From Cellulomonas sp. C5510 (GTDB lineage: Bacteria; Actinomycetota; Actinomycetes; Actinomycetales; Cellulomonadaceae): DNA of 64,000 nucleotides. The notes beneath the pieces were generated by a model. It did no database searches and was not told the origin of the DNA. It saw only the letters and a program-made list of their open reading frames with translations. Location of the stretch: assembly GCF_019797765.1 (NCBI RefSeq), contig NZ_CP081862.1, positions 3,348,001 to 3,412,000 of the forward strand. Direction: 5' to 3'. The position numbers and the translations under genes were made by a program. This document shows, piece by piece, positions 60,755 to 64,000 of the stretch; within the stretch, counting starts at the first letter, position 1, and each line of letters opens with the position of its first letter.

Positions 60755-61210
60755 ATGACTGCATCCTCCCCGGCCGGCACCGCAGCGACCGCCGAGCGCC
60801 AACCGCACCAGTGGCTCGCGCTGGTGATCGGCATCGTGTACCTGGTGGTCGGCCTCGCCGGGTTCCTCGTCACCGGGTTCGACGGCTTCACCGAGCACGA
60901 CCACTCGCAGACGCTCGTCGGCTTCGCGGTCAACCCGCTGCACAACATCGTGCACATCATCATCGGCCTGGCCGGCATCGCCCTGTGGTCCACCGCGTCC
61001 CGCGCACGGACCTACGGCTGGCTGCTGTTCGTCGGCTACGGCGCGACGTTCGTCTACGGGCTGATCGTCGCGAACAACCCCGACGCGAACATCCTCAACA
61101 TCAACGGCGCCGACAACGGCCTGCACGTGGTGTCGGCGCTCGCCGGGCTCGCGATCGCCCTGTGGCCGCGCCGCGACCGCGACCGCACCACCGGACCGGC
61201 CCGCGCCTGA
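60755..61210 (+). CDS. DUF4383-type membrane protein
   Basis: A 151-residue protein with four helices (about 21-43, 66-81, 90-108, 126-139). The block NPLHNIVHIIIGLAG (about 62-76) is the family signature. GAAGGAG lies 8 bp before the ATG. Members occur with general stress genes in actinobacteria; the function is unknown. Confidence 0.85.
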   Translation: MTASSPAGTAATAERQPHQWLALVIGIVYLVVGLAGFLVTGFDGFTEHDHSQTLVGFAVNPLHNIVHIIIGLAGIALWSTASRARTYGWLLFVGYGATFVYGLIVANNPDANILNINGADNGLHVVSALAGLAIALWPRRDRDRTTGPARA

Positions 61211-61253
61211 TCGGGACCGGACGACGTCCGGGGGCCGGCCGGCACCGGACCAC

Positions 61254-61293
61254 GAGGACCGCGTGGGTGGCGGACGCCGCCGGCGCGGTCCTC
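61254..61293. terminator. hairpin between convergent genes
   Basis: GAGGACCGCG (61254-61263) and its reverse complement (61284-61293), 10-bp stem with 20-nt loop, in the 192-bp space between the DUF4383 and TetR stops. Nothing else is evident there. Confidence 0.6.
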
Positions 61294-61402
61294 GCCGTCG
61301 TCGTCCGCGCCGCGGGCGGCTGACGCCACCACCCGGGTCGGGTGCACCTCCGGCGCCCGCAGCGGGGTGGCCGGTGGTCGGCGTCGGCGGGGTGGCGCGC
61401 CC

Positions 61403-61993
61403 TCAGCGCGCGGCGTCCCCCGCGCCGTAGCGCAGGCCGTCGACCACGAGGTCCAGCAGGCCGCGCACGCGCTCGGCCCACCGGTCGGAGTCGGGGACGT
61501 TCCACACGCAGCCCATCGCGAGCATCACCTGCTCGCCGTCGACGTCCCCGCGGACGGAGCCGTCCGCGCGACCCGCGTCGAGCAGCACGTCGAGCGCCGC
61601 GATGATGCGTGTCCGCGTCTCGGCGAACAGCGACGAGTCCGACCCGACCGCGGTGCGCAGTGCGGCGCCCATCCCCCGCTTGGTCGCCGCGTAGCGCACG
61701 AACCTCGCCATCCACTCGCGCAGGGCGTCCGCGGCGGGGCGGTCCTGCCCGAGCAGCGCGGGCGCCGCGTCGCACAGCGCGGTGACCTCCTGGCGGTACG
61801 CGGCCTCGACCAGCGCGCCCCGCTCCGGGAAGTGGCGGTACAGCGTGCCGATGCCGACGCCGGCGCGCTGGGCGATCGACTCGAGCGGCGTGTCCGGGTC
61901 CTCCGCGAGCGCCTCCGCCGCGACGGCGAGCAGCCGGGCGCGGTTGCGCGCGGCGTCGGCGCGCAGCGGCTTGGCGGCGGGTGCGGTGGTCAC
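61403..61993 (-). CDS. TetR-family repressor
   Basis: A 196-residue regulator. The helix-turn-helix is at about 17-58 (AQRAGVGIGTLYRHFPERGALVEAAY in outline); the C-terminal domain has the SBD-like pattern of actinobacterial TetR regulators. GTG 61993 is the first start before the fold. Two palindromes lie upstream, and the divergent VOC gene is a likely target. Confidence 0.87.
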   Translation of the reverse strand: MTTAPAAKPLRADAARNRARLLAVAAEALAEDPDTPLESIAQRAGVGIGTLYRHFPERGALVEAAYRQEVTALCDAAPALLGQDRPAADALREWMARFVRYAATKRGMGAALRTAVGSDSSLFAETRTRIIAALDVLLDAGRADGSVRGDVDGEQVMLAMGCVWNVPDSDRWAERVRGLLDLVVDGLRYGAGDAAR

Positions 61994-62011
61994 GGCGAAT
62001 CCCCTCTTGCG

Positions 62012-62065
62012 AACCGGAGGGCCCTCCGGTTAAGGTTCCGGAGGAAACGAGAGGTCCCTCCGTTT
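62012..62065. promoter_or_regulatory. TetR operators upstream of the repressor
   Basis: AACCGGAGGGCCCTCCGGTT (62012-62031) is a perfect 20-bp palindrome. A related, imperfect site runs from 62045 to 62065 (AAACGAGAGG, then TCCCTCCGTTT), 33 bp further. Both lie close to the repressor's GTG at 61993. Confidence 0.82.
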
Positions 62066-62181
62066 CTATCCCAGGGTACGCCGCCCCCGCCGATGCGTCG
62101 ACGCCGCGCGACCCCGCCCCGGCCCGCGGCAGCCGCCGCGCCCCGGACCCACACGACCGCCCCGCTCGATGGAGGCACCCC

Positions 62182-62529
62182 ATGGCCAGCACCTTCCGCG
62201 GACTCACCTTCGACGCCTACGACGCGCACGCCGTCGCGCTGTTCTGGGCCGCCGCCCTCGGCCGGGACGTCGCGCCCGGCGCCAGCCCCGAGCGCGCCGA
62301 GGTGACCGCCGACACCGGCGCGCCCCGGCTCGCCTTCGAGCGCGTCCAGCCCGGCGGCGTCGTCCGCAACACCCTGCACCTCGACCTCGTCACCACCGAC
62401 CTCGAGCGCGAGTCGGAGCGTCTCGTACGCCTCGGCGCCCGGCGGGTCGGCACCGTCGGCGGGACGGCCCGGTGGGTCAGCCTGACCGACCCGGAGGGCA
62501 ACGCCTTCGACCTGGTTCCGGCCGCCTGA
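62182..62529 (+). CDS. VOC-family (glyoxalase-like) protein
   Basis: A 115-residue single VOC unit: FRGLTFDAYDAHAVALFWAAALG, then RNTLHLDLVTTDLE with a His-Asp pair and the closing VSLTDPEGNAFDLVP. Such proteins are small metal-dependent lyases or binding proteins; several confer drug binding. GGAGG precedes ATG 62182. It is divergent from the TetR repressor gene. Confidence 0.85.
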   Translation: MASTFRGLTFDAYDAHAVALFWAAALGRDVAPGASPERAEVTADTGAPRLAFERVQPGGVVRNTLHLDLVTTDLERESERLVRLGARRVGTVGGTARWVSLTDPEGNAFDLVPAA

Positions 62530-62629
62530 CGCTCCCCCCACCTGCAGCTGAGCAGCGCTTCCGGATGCGGGACGCCGCCAGGCGTGCGACGGTCGTCTCC
62601 GACCGCACCACGTCACCTGGAGGTGTCCG

Positions 62630-62899
62630 ATGGGATTCTTCGCATTTCTGCTGCTCGGCTTGATCGCCGGCGCGATCGCCAAGGCGATCCTCCCGGGCCG
62701 TCAGGCCGGAGGGTGGTTCGTCACGCTGCTGCTCGGCGTCGTCGGCGCCCTGCTGGGCGGCTGGCTCGGCAGCGTCCTGTTCGACGCCCCGCTCGAGGAG
62801 TTCTGGTCCCTGCAGACCTGGCTCCTCGCGATCGGCGGTTCGATCATCGTCCTGCTGATCTACGGCGCCCTGACCGGACGCCGGGGCGCTCGCGCCTGA
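62630..62899 (+). CDS. GlsB/YeaQ/YmgE-type membrane protein
   Basis: An 89-residue protein with three helices and glycine-rich motifs (LLLGLIAGAIAKAILPG; LLGVVGALLGGWLG). It belongs to the transglycosylase-associated family, often induced by stress. TGGAGGTG precedes the ATG at 6 bp. The 100-bp gap before it holds its promoter; no palindrome seen. Confidence 0.9.
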   Translation: MGFFAFLLLGLIAGAIAKAILPGRQAGGWFVTLLLGVVGALLGGWLGSVLFDAPLEEFWSLQTWLLAIGGSIIVLLIYGALTGRRGARA

Positions 62900-63011
62900 G
62901 CGTCCGCCCCCCAGGGGGCACCGACCCGGCCCGGCGCTGGTGGGAGACCACCGCCGGGCCGTGCCGGGCACCGGCCGCACGGTGGGACACCGCACGGCAC
63001 GGCACCCGGCA

Positions 63012-63059
63012 CGACGAGGGCTCGCACATCCGCACCAGCGGCTGCGCGAGCCCTCGTCG
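63012..63059. terminator. strong hairpin between convergent genes
   Basis: A perfect 14-bp stem (63012-63025 with 63046-63059) and 20-nt loop, between the GlsB-like stop and the HesB-like stop. It should serve both. Confidence 0.78.
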
Positions 63060-63073
63060 CCGTCCGGGGGGCT

Positions 63074-63358
63074 TCAGGCCTGCGGCGCCAGCGTGAAACC
63101 CGGGCTGCCGGCCGCGGAGGGGTCCGCGTCGAGCGTGAGGTCCGCGAGCGCGGTCGCCGTCTCCGGCGGGACGAACACGGTGGCACCGTCGGAGGCGATG
63201 ACCTCGTCCCCCGGCACGGCCTCCGGGACGAGGGCCAGCTCGAACGATCCGAGCTGCTGCTGCGACTCGGCGATCCGCAGGCCACCCGAGTCGGGCAGCC
63301 CGGCACGGGTGGTCAGGTCGCGGACGGCGGTGCTGGCGTTGTCGGTCAAGGTGAGCAC
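63074..63358 (-). CDS. HesB/IscA-like protein lacking the cysteine triad
   Basis: A 94-residue protein opening LTLTDNASTAVRDL and continuing GGLRIAESQQQLGSFELALV, the pattern of the actinobacterial HesB-like group. The Cys residues that bind iron-sulfur clusters in true IscA proteins are all missing, so the role is probably different. GTG 63358 has GGAG 5 bp upstream. The longer frame to 63994 is repeat-derived noise. Confidence 0.78.
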   Translation of the reverse strand: MLTLTDNASTAVRDLTTRAGLPDSGGLRIAESQQQLGSFELALVPEAVPGDEVIASDGATVFVPPETATALADLTLDADPSAAGSPGFTLAPQA

Positions 63359-63529
63359 AGGGGCTCCTCTCGTTGCCGGTGGCGGCCGGGACACCAGGGG
63401 CGAACCGGCCATCGGTCCCATCCACCGTCGACAGGATCCGGACCCGCTGCAACCCGGCGTCCGCTGGGCAAGACCACGGGTGTCCGCTGCGCGGAGCCCG
63501 GTGGACAGCGGCGCGACCGGCAGGGATGC

Positions 63530-63650
63530 TACGCGCCCACGCACCCCAGCCCCGCCCGCGCACCCAAGCCCCACCCACGCACCCAAGCCCGCGCCCGCGC
63601 GCGCAAGCCCGCGCCCACAACCCCGCATGCGCGCCCACAGCCCCGCATGC
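63530..63650. repeat. degenerate C-rich tandem repeats
   Basis: Imperfect copies of a roughly 20-bp unit around CGCACCCAAGCCC, passing into two copies of a unit with CGCGCCCACA.CCCCGCATG. No gene is supported in 63359-63740. Confidence 0.7.
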
Positions 63651-63653
63651 CCG

Positions 63654-63713
63654 CCGAGAGTCCAGGACTCGCCCGGGTTCCCGGCCGCGCCCCGGCGTGT
63701 CCTGGACTCTCGG
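63654..63713. repeat. 15-bp inverted repeat
   Basis: CCGAGAGTCCAGGAC (63654-63668) and its exact reverse complement (63699-63713) flank a 30-nt GC-rich centre. It lies 28 bp downstream of the minus-strand stop at 63741 and is a good terminator candidate for that gene. Confidence 0.7.
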
Positions 63714-63740
63714 TCACGGCCCGCGAGGCCGCGGAGGGCG

Positions 63741-64000
63741 TCAGCGCGGGTCGCGCGGGGCGCTGCGGACCGACCGTCGGGTCGGGGGCTGGGCGGCGCC
63801 CTCACCGGCCGACCGGTCCTGGTCGGCCGGTCCGGGTGCGTCCTCCCCGACGGCCGGCAGCACCATCGTGCCTGGCCCAGCCGGGTCGATGAGCTGGGTC
63901 TCGTCCGTCCGCGGCACGCGGACCTCCGTGCCCGGCTCCCGGGCGTCTGCCGGTGTCGCCGACGGGTCCGGCGCGTCCGCGCCCGCCTCCGCACGGGAGC
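63741..64000 (-). CDS. C-terminal end of a gene cut by the window edge
   Basis: The last 85 codons of a minus-strand gene ending in TGA at 63741-63743. The residues are rich in Asp, Glu, Pro and Thr (ETQLIDPAGPGTMVLPAVGED) with a basic finish (RRSVRSAPRDPR), unlike the noise of the other frames. This is the make-up of a disordered C-terminal tail. The protein cannot be identified from it. The start lies outside the window. Confidence 0.5.
   Translation of the reverse strand, partial: SRAEAGADAPDPSATPADAREPGTEVRVPRTDETQLIDPAGPGTMVLPAVGEDAPGPADQDRSAGEGAAQPPTRRSVRSAPRDPR

Noticed and set aside
63530..63650. Possible CRISPR-like array in the C-rich spacer
   Set aside because: Repeats are degenerate and contiguous, without spacers.

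Overview
The window is very GC-rich DNA with GTG starts, many 4-bp stop/start overlaps and short intergenic gaps. Together with the gene families present (GH3 glycosidases, UDP-galactopyranose mutase, LytTR two-component pair, BCCT carrier, DUF1028, DUF4383), this points to a high-GC actinobacterium, most likely a member of the Micrococcales close to Cellulomonas. That placement is inference; there is no rRNA marker here, and the only tRNA is a tRNA-Lys(UUU).

Layout. (1) 1-2.06 kb is a scarred edge: a phosphoribosyltransferase with an odd tail, the 3' remnant of an interrupted minus-strand gene with a small two-helix membrane protein behind it, and the 5'-truncated end of an IS5-type element. 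(2) 2.06-16.2 kb is a surface-glycan block: GT2 glycosyltransferase, GtrA flippase-like protein and a cytoplasmic GH3 in one operon; a membrane-anchored GH3 with permuted domains; a small lipoprotein; a GH3 lipoprotein with a calcium-loop motif; glf; and a LytTR response regulator/histidine kinase pair. Most of these units end in strong hairpins. (3) 16.4-24.7 kb holds ordinary single genes: AAA ATPase with a DUF234-like tail, alpha/beta hydrolase, acylphosphatase framed by two copies of a palindromic repeat, FAD oxidase divergent from a LuxR regulator, GNAT enzyme and HAD phosphatase. (4) 24.7-31.3 kb is a peptide-type ABC importer next to a DUF1028 protein (CTG start) and an XRE-cupin regulator. 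(5) 31.4-35 kb is a FecBCD-type importer with an embedded methyltransferase and a probably leaderless first gene. (6) 35-40.3 kb carries MerR, BCCT, ICMT-like, CDF efflux and ArsR genes.

(7) 40.3-46.7 kb is an accessory island. It contains an IS3 OrfA fragment, then a tightly coupled six-gene operon (40878-44862), a fragment of an EAL-domain gene, tRNA-Lys, the frameshifted end of an Rhs protein, and two short hydrophobic proteins each paired with a related two-helix membrane protein. The operon encodes two small Sec-secreted peptides of 98 codons each. They share the same Cys-x19-Cys spacing and an 18-residue identical core, and are made with a lipoprotein, a membrane-anchored peptidoglycan-binding adaptor, an ABC ATPase and an FtsX-like permease. 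I read it as a candidate unrecognised two-peptide bacteriocin or secreted-peptide system with its own lipoprotein and ABC module; I cannot match the peptides to a family I know.

(8) 46.8-54.2 kb is a second, unrelated FtsX-type ABC cluster (two large permeases, two ATPases, one with an AbrB-like tail). (9) 54.2-64 kb has a HipBA module, an ABC-2 exporter with a divergent TetR and a clear operator, further TetR regulators with visible operators (one divergent from an SDR gene, one from a VOC gene), DUF2231/DUF4383 membrane proteins, a GlsB-like protein, a HesB-like protein, a repeat-rich spacer, and the C-terminal end of a gene cut by the window edge.
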